From Zeugodacus cucurbitae (taxonomy: Eukaryota > Arthropoda > Insecta > Diptera > Tephritidae): a DNA stretch of 64,000 bases. The stretch spans positions 86,652,001 to 86,716,000 of the forward strand of contig NC_071667.1 of NCBI RefSeq assembly GCF_028554725.1, given 5' to 3'. Shown here one piece after another: positions 52,713-63,713 of this stretch. Below the pieces are notes generated by a model. That model worked only from the letters and a program-made list of their open reading frames with translations, searched no databases and was not told where the DNA came from. How positions within the stretch are numbered: the first letter of the stretch is position 1; every line of letters starts with the position of its first letter. The position numbers and the translations under genes are program-made.

Positions 52713-52819
52713 GTATTGTGTTAAAAAAAATAACGGAATTTTCATTGATTTCGAAATTGACAATTGGACTTTTGGACAATTGGAAAATTAAAAATCCCGT
52801 TATTTTTTTAACATACCTC
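52713..52819. mobile_element. palindromic MITE related to the mariner relic
   Basis: About 107 bp. The left end GTTAAAAAAAATAACGG and the right end, inverted, GTTAAAAAAATAACGGG are terminal inverted repeats. The inner part contains the direct repeat GACAATTGGA twice. The right end and the phrase TTGGACAATTGGAAA match 38934-38988, so it shares ends with the mariner relic. TA (52820-52821) follows the right end; the left TA is eroded. No coding capacity. Confidence 0.65.
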
Positions 52820-53200
52820 TACATAGACAGGTGATGGGAAATTGCAACGATATGGTAATGACACAGTACGAGTATTGCATCTTTCACATGTCATGTTGGC
52901 GTGAACGCACATATCCTTTAACGCAAGCATACTCCCACATACAAACAAGCAACAACAACATACGTAAATTGCGCGCAAGTGAGCGTATCTGCGTGTTCTA
53001 TTGCATTAAAATAAATATTTGCATACAATAATTGATTCTTAATTTGCATATTTATGCGCGCTGTCATCTGCAATCAAATAGACATGACTTGATATCTACA
53101 TTTCTACTTATATATGTATGTACATATGTATACACGCGTACAACAAAAATGCGTGAAATGCAAAGTTAGCGCAAATTCTATACTTAAATAAACACACCCA

Positions 53201-53220
53201 ACATATGTATATACATATGT
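53201..53220. repeat. 20-bp perfect palindrome
   Basis: ACATATGTATATACATATGT is self-complementary over its full length. Others of the same family occur at 53480-53495 and 13233-13250. Confidence 0.9.
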
Positions 53221-53479
53221 ATCTATGTCAAAGAACCGATTTAAATCTACAAACATACAGCAAATAGCAATGGGACAGCGCTTTCATACGTACACATATG
53301 TATCTGTTTTACATGCGATCCGCGAATTTTCTGAAATTCGGTAATTACTAATTCACAGTTTTCACGCAATCGCTTTGCACTCGGTATGTGCAAATGAAAT
53401 CCACAAATCCACAAATACGATTTCAATGGATAATATGGTAAGTATGTAATCAGAAGGTAATTAATTTATATTTACTCAC

Positions 53480-53495
53480 ACATATGTACATATGT
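53480..53495. repeat. 16-bp perfect palindrome
   Basis: ACATATGTACATATGT, identical to the core of the palindrome at 13233-13250. Confidence 0.9.
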
Positions 53496-56400
53496 ATTAT
53501 ATGTATGTTGATAATAGCGGAAAAATTCGCTACAAGATAGATAGCAGCAACATAATTCAGATTTAATTAAAGCTTCAATCACAAGGCTTTCCTAATTCCA
53601 CAAAATATTTCAAATAACCGACAAATGCTACTTACATATATTTATATAATAACGGCAATATGGTGTATTAAACAAAATGGCTGTAATTGAGTGCACGCGA
53701 GCACTCAGGTTGCAGGTATTCAGAGGGAGCTATTATAAATATAATGTAACTAACTGAAAACATTTGACAAATCTGCTCATTGTTGTAGGACGTGTCTTCG
53801 CCCACTTATTTCAGATGTAAGCTAAGATCAGCTTAATCTCTAATTCATTGGTGTATTTCAGTTCTCAAACTCTTGTTGATGAATCGCTAATGTAAAGCGT
53901 TCTATTTTATTTTCTAGTCATAACTGAACCCCGCATTAAAACATGCAAGGAAATATTAGAATTCCAATTCCTGTTCTACCTACCTACCTACGACCTACCA
54001 TGACTACCCTTTTTAGTAAAACTAAACATATTCCCTGCTTTAAAAGTACTTCAAAATGTATTCCAAAACTATACATCAATAAATTTACCGTTACCACATA
54101 TCTTAATCAGAGAGACTCCCATGCAAACTGTCGAAAACCCGAAATAAATAGTCACCGCTTAGATTACAAAAAGAAGAAGAAGAAGGTTGATGAAGGGTAA
54201 GGAAAAGAGTTGTAGGCAAATGTCGAAGGATTCATTTGAGGATAATACAATAATTGATGATTTTTATTTCCGTTATAATGAAAATATTGAAATCATCAGT
54301 ATTTGATTGGCTCATACTTAAGAGTTTCGCTCTAAAGCGTAAACCTTTTTACTAACCGTATTTACATACATACCATCCATCTATAATAGACAAGTTGAAT
54401 ACACTTTTGCTCAATAAATCATATTTGTTTGAGTAAATATATTTTCTCACCTCATTTCTCATTGTGAGGCTGCTGTTGTTGTTGCAGCTTATGTTTAGGG
54501 GGTGCTTTAGAGCTGTTATCAGCCTACACATCTGTCTGCCGACGCTGATTGTCGTGTTAGACATCGGTGTCTACTGCGTTTAAGTTTCTTTTATCTCCAA
54601 AGAATTACTCATCACAACTTGGTTTGAGTTGTATTTTATTCCTTTAAAATGTGAGCAACCGTTGGCTCAGCCGTCTGTATACTGTTGAGCAAAAGCGGCT
54701 TAAGTGCATATTTGAACAAAAGCTGTGTGGCAAGTAGTAAGCAAGTGACTCCACGGCGTTTGCGAGCGAATTTACTCGGCGCGCCATAAAATGCATAAAT
54801 AGGAGCCATTACGAACGGCACTTCGTTTCTTCAAGGATACCGTTGTAGATCTTGCACTCAATTAATTTGCTGCACTTAAAATGCACCTGAAACAGAGACA
54901 ACCCGCAATGCTTCCGCACGAATACCTCGGTCCATTGTTGTTGCTACTTTGTTGTTGTTGGTGCAGTTTTTGCTTTGCAAAGTAACTTCTTCGTTTGATT
55001 AATTGTGTTGCGCGGCAAGCTGTCACTGCAACTCCTTGCTTGCTGCTTCCACTCCCGTGACGGGGCTTCTCTTGCGCAGCAAAACTATGCCAAAACTCGT
55101 GGTCGTCAAGTGGAAAAGTGTGGACTCCGAAAAATCCATTCGAACTGTGCGAAATGTCAGCGCGACGCTCATGCGGGGGAGCGTGCTGCCCGGGGAGCCC
55201 AAGACACATTTTAAATGCGCATAAAATAAAAACAACCGCAAAGCGACACTTGAGACAGTTAACCAGCTCTGCTCGGGGCACAAGAGGCGATGCCAGGGGA
55301 CTCAACTTTATAATCGTTGACGCGGTCGGTCACATTGTTGTTGCATAGTTTGGTTTTTATTGCTTGATTTCTGCAATATTTTCTTGCGACATTCGCAATC
55401 AAGCAGTTGAAGCACAGTTATATTATAATACAGGACGAGATATTCGAAAAGGGTAAATATGGCAGTTACAAACGAACGAAAAGTTCCGAACAAGGAGAAT
55501 GAAGGCTGTGGCAACTTCAGCATTGTAAAACAAATAAATAAGAAAGTTTTCTGAAGACAAACTTTAAGACAAACGAATATGTGTGTATGTATTCAGCTCG
55601 TAGCTTAGGAGTGTGAGGATTCCGCTCGGCCCCGCAGGAACTTTCCCACATGAAAATGTCAAATAGTTTGGCATCTAAGGAGGCCACATTAACATAAATA
55701 AAACAGATAATTTGCTGAGGATGAAACATCCAAACAAACAAGAGGAAGTCATTGTTGGAAGCCATCTTTGAAGAATCCACTTTAAGACTAACTAAATCGG
55801 AAGAGAATTGATAATTTCAAAAATAAAAAACTCAACAAATTATTGTTTCTTCTTCTTTCTAATTGATTTTGTAAACGTCTGAGAGATTTTGGTAGAGTAC
55901 CTTAGTGTGTCAGTATTCCAATAGCCTTCTTAGTGGCTTCGATACACAGCTATCTTTATCAGTGGTCATTATTACACATGGTAAATTGAAACGAAACTAT
56001 GAACTTTAGCTATCTGAGGCCCCACCGATTACCCAAATTGGCTTAGGTCACGGTTTGACGTCGTTCATTCGATATTTTAATATTTCTGTTAACTGATTAC
56101 TTCACAACAGTGTGCCATAGTACCTTTCCTCAAAGTAAAATCGTGAATTTCTTACGCCCAACGCAAAACAAAGCAATACGGCAAATGAACTCTCCACTTT
56201 TGCTCGCGCTTGTATATTTATTCCTCCCGGATGCAGAAGAAACAAAAGTGAGTGAAGGCATCCCGCGAACACAATGAGACATGCACAATGCCTAGGAGCA
56301 CTGAGCGCTTAATCAGTCGAGATATAAGCAAGAAAGAAGCCAAGGACACCACACAGAGATGCATATATTGTACAACAAAAGGCAATTGTCGATAAAAGGG

Positions 56401-56915
56401 TTCGTGGTTTACGACATCGGTATGCTTGACATGCGGTCTGACGAGGCGAAAGGGCTGACGAATCGATAGGCTTGACTGTAGCTCAATGGAAGCTGTAGAC
56501 TGCTCACCCTCACTCGCTCCCCCGTCATTGTGAGGTGAAGCTCAAGTTAAGGATTTTGCGGCTGACTCCCGTGTAGTTTTGGGCTGGACGAATATACGAG
56601 TATATGTACCGTTAAACATGGCTGGTATTGGTGCTGAGCTATGCATAAAATAGTGAATGGAGCTTCGGTCGTGTAAACAAAAATAAACGCCACAAATAAT
56701 CGCCGGCGGGACGGCAGAGGGCGAAGATTGTGAAGAATGTGTTATGCAGAAGCGATAAGCAATCTACCTCCGTGCAGTCGTACGTGTGCCGAGGAAGGAG
56801 AATAGAAAGGAATGATTATGGCGATGGGTTGTTTGGTATGCAAGTTGCTGTCATTTGTAGCCTATTGGATCATAAAAGCAGAAAGCCACACATACACACA
56901 AAAGAGTCAGAGCCT

Positions 56916-56923
56916 TATCGATA
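56916..56923. promoter_or_regulatory. DRE-like octamer (TATCGATA)
   Basis: TATCGATA inside the 12-bp palindrome CTTATCGATAAG (56914-56925). It matches the fly DNA replication-related element bound by DREF and, in an overlapping form, BEAF-32. No gene start is visible nearby, so it may be fortuitous or insulator-like. Confidence 0.3.
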
Positions 56924-58460
56924 AGCCCAATGTGCCAGAAATTGTGCTCCATTGCCTAAACGGCACGCACACGTTCCGTACGACAGGAAGGGGGCAAAGA
57001 GGCATGGCGGCTAAAGACTTTTGATTGAGCTGTATGCGTGTGTAAAAATCCTCTTAAGAGCAGTTGACAAACGGCATTCGGCTGATTCCAAATTCCAAAG
57101 AAGTAAAGACGAGTAAGTGGGCGTGTGTGTGCAGCTGTCGCCTGTAGCTCCGATATATTCACATACAAATACAGCATTGAGTTCGATAATACATTTGCAC
57201 GCTCAGCAAAAGCGAAACTGACAACTCATACATACACACTCGTGGACTCCCGTACATATAAAAGTCTGAATATTTGTACGTGTACGCAGCCAAAACAGTT
57301 ACCCGTCTCAAGTAAGTGAAATTCTAATTGAATTTCCGTTGCCTTAGCTGGAATTTTCGGCTTAAAGGCACCCCACAATCGCTCTCCTTCCTCCTTTTAT
57401 TTATTTGTGTACATATAAGTATGCGAGTGTGTGTGTAATGAAGTACATGTACAGTTGATTGGAGGCAGACCAATTTAAATAAATGCGGTTGTTGCTCTGG
57501 GCGCTCCTAACGATGTTCACGCGCTGGACATCTAAACCTTTCACGTATTTGCCAACGCAGTACATACATATCTACGTGTATGTATATATTGCACACATAC
57601 TGACACATATGTGCTCCTAACGCATATTTACCCATACGCATGTAGCTTGTTTTGGCTAACCAGTGAATACCCAAACACCCCTTTCGTTTTGGGTTTTCTT
57701 TCGTTTTATTCGAGAGTTTATTGATGTTCGAAAACTCTTAATATTTCGCATCTTTATTTGCGCAAAATAAAACTTTTGAATATCAATACACATAAAGGCA
57801 GTGTTCGCACATAAACTAAACTACTAATGCTAATACATATATACATATCTATGTATATGCACGCCTTTGTCGGCGCCAAGGCCGGAGCAATGAATGTGTT
57901 AATAAATTCGAAGGCACTCTGCAGAACACCAACAAGAGAAGGCGTTCGGGAAACCGCACGGACAAAATCGTATCAATGCTCTGAGCATCGAAATATTAAA
58001 CACCAACTAAGTATAGATTAGGGCTTTAAGTTTGAAAATAACTATGGATAAATTGAATGAAACTTTGTAAATGTGTTCCTTGGCAATCCGAAAAGATCTT
58101 ACATAGTACATATATTGAAGATCATGTTTGTAGTATGATAAATTATTAGCTTTACAGTTATCAATTCAATTCGAGACAATTCTTTCTTCAAAAATACATT
58201 TATTTTGCGAAATCTAATAGTTAATTATAATTGGTTAATTGTTTGTTGTTTCTTGCTTGTATAATTCAAATAATCAGACATGTGTCGAAGAAAAAAAACA
58301 AGGTCCCAAGGTCCTTACTTATGTTCAAAACAACTAAAGAGTACATTTCTTCTTCATGTTCCCATAATTGGAACTAAGAATAGCTCTGCAATTGAAGACA
58401 ACTACTTCCTATCCTGAAGAAAGCTTAAAGGTTAGAGGTATGAATTTTATATATCATATA

Positions 58461-58912
58461 CAGTGGACTTCCATAACTCGAACTTCTATAGTCGAAGATC
58501 TCCATAACTTGAACTTTTGAATTGGCAATAGAAGTCAAATTTCATACAAAGTTTAAAATTTTACTATCAAGGAACATTTTGAAGGAGTCTCTATATTCGT
58601 ATGGAGTCGAAAAAAAATATGATATTACACTTATAGATTTGATAAATCGTGTAACAAAGGTATGGGTTACAGACGTCAAGAGCCAAATAATAGGAAAGTA
58701 CAACAAACAAAATTAAAAAATACATATTTTATCGTATTTAAATGAAACGTTATGCGAAGTAAATAACAAAAACTGTGAGTAAATTAATAGATCTATATTT
58801 TAAAGCTTTTTGAAAAATTTATGTTTTAATGAAAGTTTCTATAAGTCGAAGTCTCTCTAACTCGAAGTTTTTTTTGTGGATTATGGTGATTCGAGTTAGA
58901 GAAGCTCTACTG
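58461..58912 (+). mobile_element. pogo/Tigger-like element, deletion derivative
   Basis: The left end CAGTGGACTTCCATAACTCG and the right end, inverted, CAGTAGAGCTTCTCTAACTC form diverged terminal repeats of the CAGT...ACTCGAA type typical of pogo-group transposons. TA flanks both sides (58459-58460, 58913-58914). Sub-terminal copies of the AACTCGAA/AGTCGAAG motif recur on both sides. An inner frame (58522-58716) includes KKYDITLIDLINRV followed by SQIIGKYN, spaced like the CENP-B-type helix-turn-helix at the start of pogo transposases. There is no catalytic domain and the element is only 452 bp, so it is non-autonomous. Confidence 0.65.
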
Positions 58913-59085
58913 TATATCAGGGAAGCTTTCAATTATAGACCAAGATATCATTATAAACTAGACCTTATGGGCCATCGCCTTCTTGTTTTGAAATTGTCAC
59001 CGTCATTGGGCATTGAAATATGCTTGAAGTGCGCTTGCTTCATTCGCCGATTTCAAGTTTTATTCAAATTATTCATTATTTATTA
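58913..59085. other. short AT-rich spacer between two elements
   Basis: No gene or signal recognised; it separates the pogo-like element from the inverted-repeat element that follows. Confidence 0.5.
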
Positions 59086-59863
59086 CACTGTTCAACACTC
59101 GACTGGGTATTGAACCAAACTAACTTTTTCTGAGAGATTTAGTTATAAGTAAAAAAAAAGGAATGTACATCAATGTTCGCCTCAAAAATCAAAATTTTTG
59201 TCTTCGAAGTTCACAAAAAGATTTTTTAAATAAAGTTATTATAAATAACAATCTAAATTTTCTTCTTAATTTAATAGTGTATAAATGTTTCAGTCAAGCT
59301 TATATGTTATTAGCGATTAAAGTTGGATGTTCGAAAAAATAAAAGCTTTATATTTCAAAAATCATAATTATTTTAAAATTTACTACGGTTGTGAATGTGG
59401 TTTAGCGACCCTATAATTATAATATAAATCTTCGTGGACAAAGCACTTAAATGAAAAATTATGTATCATTAAATTTGAAGATGCATAGATACAAACAAAA
59501 AAGCAACGTACCAAATTTTCAAAAATTATGCCAGTATTTTCTGAAATATAATTTTTTTAATTTTTTTCTTTCAAAGGTTGGATCTTCGGCCACTTATATC
59601 ATCTGTCATACATATAAGCTTGATCGGTGTTGTTGAATGTTATATATCAATAGAATAAGAAAGAAACACCTTTCTTGTTGTTATGTCCCATAATTAATAA
59701 TGGTGTTTCCAGTAAGATAAATCCGAAATTCGAAGGCGAATTTTTCGATTTTGGAGGCTAACTTCGAAAAACGGAGAACATAATTTTTTACTTATGACTC
59801 AATCACCCGGAAAATATTTATTTGGTCCAATACCCAGAAAAAAATAGATTTTGCCGTACAGTG
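59086..59863. mobile_element. long-inverted-repeat element, superfamily uncertain
   Basis: Left arm 59086 to about 59225 and right arm about 59715 to 59863 are diverged inverted copies. Both share CACTGT at the tip, CTGGGTATTG-ACCAAA, then AGT-ATAAGTAAAAA and GTT-GCCTC, in the same order. Similarity by eye is about three quarters with small gaps. Flanks are TTATTA (59080-59085) and TTATTG (59864-59869), a possible imperfect target duplication of 5-6 bp. The interior is very AT-rich with only a 61-codon low-complexity frame. CACTG tips occur in several DNA transposon groups, so I do not assign one. Age must be greater than that of the element at 37916. Confidence 0.65.
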
Positions 59864-59867
59864 TTAT

Positions 59868-60010
59868 TGTAATCTATACTACTATTATAAAGAGGAAAGA
59901 TTTGTATGTATGTTTGTAATGAATAAACTCAAAAACTACTGTGCCGATTTCAAAAATCTATATTTATTGCTCGAATCTTAACTTTTTGGAAATAGTTCCC
60001 AGTTTATTCA
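59868..60010 (+). repeat. probable interspersed repeat fragment
   Basis: The block CTATACTACTATTATAAAGA then GTATGTATGTTTGTAATGAA and AACTACTGTGCCGATTTCAA resembles a motif order I associate with widespread arthropod dispersed repeats (a TTTGT run, then ACTACT-G-CCGATTT). Attribution is from memory and without boundaries. Confidence 0.35.
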
Positions 60011-60497
60011 AAAAATTTTAATTCTAAACTATTAATAGATATCTACTAGTATATTCATTACAAAAATACACATGAATACACTTTCAAGCGGATTGGATTT
60101 ATGAGCTGAATATTAATGGCAAATAGAGGGAAACCGCAGATGCGTAAATATCTGATTTAAATTATATTTTTACATGCAAGCTAATTTAGCGCCAAGTGAA
60201 CTGTAGAAGCCCTCAAATGGTAAACAGCTAAATAAATACTTGTGTCTGCATACATATTAATATTATTACTGTAAATATGGCACAATAAAATGACAATTTC
60301 ATATGGTTTATTGCTAATTGATAATTGAGAAAAATATCGAAGTAAATAGGCGATGAAAAGAGTATATCAACTTTAAGATTCATAACGCTTATGCTCATAT
60401 GTTTGTAAATGTCAACGCCGGAAGTAGGCTTTCGTGTTAACTTTTCACATTTTTTAACTTTTGCTGTACTTTTCAAGAAATATTTACATTGACTTAC
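60011..60497. other. AT-rich non-coding stretch
   Basis: No gene seen. On the minus strand it would be the start of the intron following the candidate exon at 60498-60639; the frame remains open for about 90 codons past the donor, but the sequence there is hydrophobic and AT-driven. Confidence 0.45.
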
Positions 60498-60639
60498 CTT
60501 TTCCATCATCGCCAGCTGCATGGCGGTCTTCAGTTCAGCTCCATGCCGCCAGTGAAGCCATACCCAACAACCTCCAGAAAGTGAACAACAAAAATTCACA
60601 ACTTCCGTCTGCCGCAGTTGCTCATTGAAGGCTGATATG
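60498..60639 (-). other. candidate internal coding exon (142 nt)
   Basis: On the minus strand the end GATGGAAAAG is followed by GTAAGTCAAT, a near-ideal donor. The start follows a tract TCTTTTTGTTTCTTATC and ends CGGATCGTAG; an alternative acceptor ATATCAG would start it at 60631. The open frame reads ISAFNEQLRQTEVVNF, then a Cys/Trp-rich middle, then AELKTAMQLAMMEK. GC content is above its neighbourhood. No family recognised. With the 60639 start it accepts one base from a phase-2 donor, exactly what the candidate first exon at 63410 supplies, and it ends at phase 0. Confidence 0.33.
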
Positions 60640-61149
60640 CTACGATCCGATAAGAAACAAAAAGACCGCACGCTTTTATCCAATTGAAAAACCCTTAAGA
60701 AGGTTTTGTAGCAGAGCGGAATTTATTTGCAGCTTCTTAACCCCACTGAAGAGGGTCAAATCTACAATACAAAACCAGCAGCAGCAGCTGTACGGCCGCC
60801 AGAAAAGGCAAAGCGCTGAATAAACAGTTTTTATATACATATATACCTGCGTGTATGTCTGTGTCTAGCATTTGACTGTGTGCAGAATAGACAATAGTAA
60901 AAAGCCTAATAAATTCAAATTCTCTTAAAAATAAACGAAAACGGTGGCAAGTGGTTGGACACACTGCTCTGAGCTCTACCGGACGGACACACATAATGGC
61001 ACTGTCAAAATAACTGGCAGAAGGCAGAAGCTGTAAATTTGCAGAAAATGGTAGAAAAAGGTTTATTCTTTCATTCTTTCTTCTTTACAGTTTGTTTATT
61101 GTTGAAATAGAAATACGAAAAATGCTCTTGGTCGACGCCATTGAATTGC
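60640..61149. other. non-coding stretch
   Basis: Mixed composition with no credible gene. On the minus strand it contains the AATAAA (61100-61095) that could serve the small ORF upstream, and the pyrimidine tract of the candidate exon at 60498-60639. Confidence 0.45.
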
Positions 61150-61381
61150 CTAAGAATGCTCGGTGTTGGGAATGGCATTGAATGCTTGCCACTCAAGATA
61201 AAAGGCAACCAAAACATAATAATAACAAGCAAAATAGATGACATAGTGAAGGGAAAATGCTTCAGTAATAAGTGTATACATATGAACACATAATCCCGAC
61301 CATTTATTTACAGACAAATATTTATTTGAGTTGAATTGGTTGTCCTCTCTCTTGGAATATCTTCTCATTCTGAGGCGTTAC
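61150..61381 (-). other. unassigned small ORF with acceptor and polyA signal
   Basis: On the minus strand, TTTGTGAGTTGCAG ends just before 61381. ATG at 61368 opens 72 codons: a basic, Asn-rich start (MRRYSKREDNQFNSNKYLSV) and one hydrophobic span of about 20 residues in the second half (LHYVIYFACYYYVLVAFYLE), ending TAG at 61150. AATAAA lies 50 bases beyond the stop. It could encode a small single-pass membrane protein or be the last exon of a transcript. AT-rich DNA often produces such hydrophobic frames, so support is weak. It is not frame-compatible as a continuation of the candidate exon at 63410. Confidence 0.2.
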
Positions 61382-63409
61382 CTGCAACTCACAAACAATA
61401 TATGAAGTCCACTTATACATGAAATATGAATGGTTAAGTATGTGTTTGAGATATGAAAGCACACTCTGAGGAAGCCTAAATTCAATAAAGCTCCGAGGTG
61501 ATCCATTTAGAACACCTTGGCTTGTTCAGGAGCCATTCCGCAATTATAATTGACCAACGTTACGTTGTATATGTAACTATACTTCTGTTGTGTAAGGATT
61601 CGTTTTGCATTAACTTCCGCAGCAGCGGTTGACTGTGGGAGGCCTGCTTCACTGGCGCTTTAAGCTGAGCTGGGCCGCTGAGTAGTTTAGATGACAGCCC
61701 ATCAGTAGTTGTCTCCGCTTGTTGACTCTAGTCGCACATTTACAGCAAGTACATAGTAATGGCATGTTGCAGCGATGACAGGCACTGTTGCAAAACCGCG
61801 AATCGTGTTGCGGCTTTGACCCTGACACTGGCAGCTGCTGACGTGGTTGATATTTGTGGCAAGCGACGGCTTGCTATGGTACACTCATCACATATATAGC
61901 TCTATGTAGCAACAACAATAATAATAACACCGAATTGAAATTGAGGCGTTAAAATTGTTTGGATTGGAACAGTCATTTAGGAATTTCTTAGGTTTATCTT
62001 TTGGAATATCAGTTGGTGTATTCACACTTTCTCATTTTGTTTTCTTTAAATACTGAAGATTTTGATTTCTCTTTTTTCATTAATTTTTCAGTAGTCGCTT
62101 TTCATAACTGATCAACACCAAAAGCGTTCACTTAAAATTGACTTTGCAAACACTTATAACGGAATTCATTGAAGTGACGCTGCACTTTAATTAAGAATTT
62201 CTGTGATTTATTCATATTTAATTATGCTTATTTACCCGAAATTTGGCTACAAAGAAAGACGCTTGCAAAGTGGGGTCGTAAATTTGAGCGCGCTCTGCTA
62301 AACGTGTAAATTATTTTGAAAGCGAATATTTCCGATGCACGTGTCACCCTGACTGTGCCTAGCCCTCGCAGTTAGCTACTCAGTCCCGGGTTTACGAGTA
62401 CATGGCAGCAATGGACGGCGGCGGCGCGTGCGGCAGCGGGTCCGGGGCCCATAAAATATAATTGCAATAGAACTGCTTAGATGAGTCGACAACAACTGTA
62501 ACACCTATGTACAACAACCACACCGAAATGAATCGAAAAAAGTTGAGAATTGGAAAACATCACGTTTGAATGCTCGCGGCACCGCTGGCGTATACGCAAC
62601 ACGCTGAGAACGAGCTAAATACTTCGGCGGGTCTGCGACATTTCAGTTTTACTTTACTTTTGAGTTTTGCTTTTTTATCGACACTCGGGCGAAATTATTA
62701 TTGCTGAACTCATATATTATGGTTTGAATAGGTAAGCATTTCGGTTGTTATAATAGTTATAATTTGTTGCTACTGGCACTTAACAATTTGTTTACCTTAC
62801 CTCGTTGACCACATGCATACATAATTATAATGGAAGTACATTTGTGTATTTGTTAGTTTTAATTAAATTTATTTTATTTCACTTCGCCACTTGTGATTTG
62901 TTTTTAATATTCCTTCAAAGTGCTTTTTTATGACACTTTTCATACTTTAATCAGTTGAAGTGTTTCTATTGTTGTTGTATTTCATATTTAATTTCAACTG
63001 TCATTTGGGCTGCTGCTCAGCGTCGCACGAAAGCAATCGTCATTATTTGTATTTGCGGCGGTTTCAGTTCAGTTCAGTTCAGTCGCCTGCATTTGGGGTA
63101 ATTTTTAAATTGTCTGCCAGACTGTCACACAATTGGCACTTCTGTGTACTTTCTCAAATTACCCGCGCCGGACACAAGACTCACTGGGCGACCGTTAAAA
63201 TGCGCTATGAATACTACACACTCACTTTCCACTGGCGTTCTGTATCATCCGCTTTTCATTCTTATCATCCATCACTTGTGCTTTGTTTTCACATATATTT
63301 TCTTGTTTATCTTATTCAACTCTATATTATCAACTGTATGCCTGTTTGTTATACACAAATCGCGCGCAATCCGCAAACGACGTGGCAGCACACCAAACAG
63401 TTCACTTAC
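61382..63409. other. non-coding stretch with GC-rich promoter-like part
   Basis: A GC-rich patch at about 62400-62460 (GGCGGCGGCGCG, then CGGGTCCGGGGCCC) is followed by CATAAAATATAA. At 62645-62731 there is plus-strand leader-like sequence beginning near an initiator-like TTTCAGTTTT and ending GAATAG before GTAAGCAT, which could be an untranslated first exon. Four tandem TTCAG units lie at about 63065-63085. No coding gene recognised. Confidence 0.4.
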
Positions 63410-63615
63410 GAATGAGCTGTCGCATGCCTGAGCAGTTGAGCAGCGGCTGTCGCCAGTGCCAAGCGGGCAGCGCAGTCGTCGCGCTCTGCCCCAATGTTTA
63501 TTAGACGCCGCGTCGAGCCGAACAACGACGACAACGAGCAGCGCACGAGCGCCGCGTCTCGCACAAGCAGTACGACAGTAATGCACATTTTTCCGCCGCG
63601 CATTGGTGTTGCCAC
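63410..63615 (-). other. candidate first exon, GC-rich
   Basis: This is the most CpG-rich stretch of the window. On the minus strand an ATG at about 63603 (MRGGKMCITVVLLVRDAALV and onward), or a non-ATG extension upstream, is open for about 65 codons to GCTCATTC at 63410, followed by GTAAGTGAAC. The donor leaves phase 2 and would join in frame to the candidate exon at 60498-60639. The translation is Ala/Arg/Leu-rich with no known domain; other frames are also open because of the GC content, so it may be an untranslated leader near a promoter. Confidence 0.22.
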
Positions 63616-63692
63616 CCACTGAGTGGGGTGCTGGCGCTTGAGTCACTCGTGAACGCAATGATTTTGAGTGATTGAGGGGACTGCGTGGTTGT

Positions 63693-63713
63693 TATACATA
63701 CATACATACATAC
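63693..63713. repeat. (ATAC)n tract
   Basis: Five ATAC units, followed by TTACACATGTACTTG. Confidence 0.9.

Larger units (their letters stand above)
52822..58460. other. non-coding stretch with CATATG-type palindromes
   Basis: No supported gene. A cluster of long palindromes lies at 53.1-53.5 kb. A minus-strand donor-like GAG then GTGAGAAA near 54454 ends a frame starting MSNTTISVGRQMCR (ATG at 54564) that could be a first coding exon, but support is a single weak splice site. A frame at about 57134-57312 follows TGTGTGCAG and ends TCTCAA before GTAAGTGA; composition is unconvincing. A DRE-like octamer is at 56916. Confidence 0.5.
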
